Origin: JBBRLA01 sp038231615
GTDB lineage: Bacteria > Myxococcota_A > Polyangia > Palsa-1104 > JAEUJZ01
DNA length: 13,321 nt
Direction: 5' to 3'
Assembly (NCBI GenBank): GCA_038231615.1
Contig: JBBRLA010000178.1
Location: 1 to 13,321, forward strand
Shown: in pieces, positions 12,999 to 13,321 of the stretch
How the letters are laid out: each line of letters starts with the position of its first letter
Numbering within the stretch: the first letter of the stretch is position 1
The notes under the pieces: generated by a model
Seen by the model: only the letters and a program-made list of their open reading frames with translations
Databases searched by the model: none
Told to the model about the DNA's origin: nothing
Program-made: the position numbers and the translations under genes

Positions 12999-13321
12999 AT
13001 GAACGTCGCGGTGGTGGTCTTCGATCTGGATGGCACTCTGGTCGACTCCAGCCAGGACATTCGCGACGCCTTGCGCTTCGCCCTGCTGCGCGTCCCCAGG
13101 GGACAGCTCAGCGAGGAGTGCGAGGAAGAAACCCTGCACAAAGGCTACCATGGCCTGCCCCTGGAGGCCTTCTTCGAGCGCGCCCGTCCTTTGGCCCCGA
13201 AGCAGGCTCTCGACGCCTTCATCCTGGCCTATCGCGAGCACTACTACACGCACCTCCTTGACACCACCCGCCCGTTCCCCGGGGTCGTCGAGGGCCTTCT
13301 GCGCCTTTCCGCCTATCGCAA
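12999..13321 (+). CDS. HAD-superfamily hydrolase, phosphoglycolate phosphatase-like, 5' part
   Basis: The first 107 residues are visible; the gene continues past the right edge. HAD motif I is VVVFDLDGTLVDS (Asp nucleophile in FDLDGT). The helical cap follows: SSQDIRDALRFALL, then a stretch matching Gph/beta-phosphoglucomutase-like caps, ending at RPFPGVVEGLLRLS. This is the usual place where the cap returns to the core before motif II. Substrate classes include phosphoglycolate, sugar phosphates and nucleotides; the fragment does not decide. ATG 12999 is chosen, with a weak GGA a few bases before it. GTG 12984 in frame would add five residues. It is divergent from the HicB-like gene. Confidence 0.88.
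   Translation, partial: MNVAVVVFDLDGTLVDSSQDIRDALRFALLRVPRGQLSEECEEETLHKGYHGLPLEAFFERARPLAPKQALDAFILAYREHYYTHLLDTTRPFPGVVEGLLRLSAYR

Noticed and set aside
12956..13261. 101-codon plus-strand frame over the HAD gene
   Set aside because: It is out of frame with the HAD motif FDLDGT and has an Arg/Gly/Pro-rich shadow translation.

Overview
The window is high-GC bacterial DNA with third-codon positions strongly biased to G/C. The gene set suggests Myxococcota or a related deltaproteobacterial lineage. The pointers are a Hanks-type Ser/Thr kinase fused to a DUF4388-like domain, an orphan HicB-like protein with a long disordered Arg/Gly tail, Cys-rich lipoproteins and a glycine-rich RRM protein. 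The taxonomic assignment is inference. I see no rRNA, tRNA, CRISPR array, insertion sequence or integrase.

Layout, left to right. (1) 1-4871 is a cell-envelope glycan or glycolipid block. A truncated extended SDR epimerase/dehydratase and a GMC-type FAD oxidoreductase are translationally coupled on the minus strand. They diverge from a GT2 glycosyltransferase with a C-terminal membrane region and a GT39-like membrane mannosyltransferase on the plus strand. The divergent gap holds two outward-facing copies of a TTGAC-type -35 word. (2) 4872-5544 has no intact gene. It holds a minus-strand coding relic broken by a frameshift, followed by a cluster of perfect or near-perfect inverted repeats. 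(3) 5545-6814 holds two convergent lipoprotein genes whose 3' ends overlap by 14 bp. The second encodes four degenerate repeats of a CC...C...C pattern. (4) 6815-7265 is non-coding as far as I can see, with a 12-bp direct repeat and a perfect 8-bp hairpin. (5) 7266-8654 is aroA (EPSP synthase), complete and alone. (6) 8716-9212 is a possible 50-codon ORF whose stop overlaps the start of an RRM/glycine-rich RNA-binding protein gene. (7) 9354-9725 is a small Cys-containing protein gene convergent with the kinase gene. (8) 9789-12679 (minus) is a HicB-like/Arg-Gly-tail gene followed 41 bp later by the kinase gene, probably one transcript. Its candidate promoter at 12874-12901 implies a leader of almost 190 nt with hairpins, one covering the Shine-Dalgarno sequence. 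(9) 12999-13321 is the 5' part of a HAD phosphatase gene.

The sugar genes probably act together in building or decorating a surface polysaccharide or lipid-linked glycan. The HicB-like protein and the kinase look like a regulatory pair. The other genes appear to be independent units. The strongest unusual points are the HicB-Arg/Gly protein with its structured leader, the palindrome cluster beside the frameshifted relic, and the four-repeat cysteine lipoprotein.
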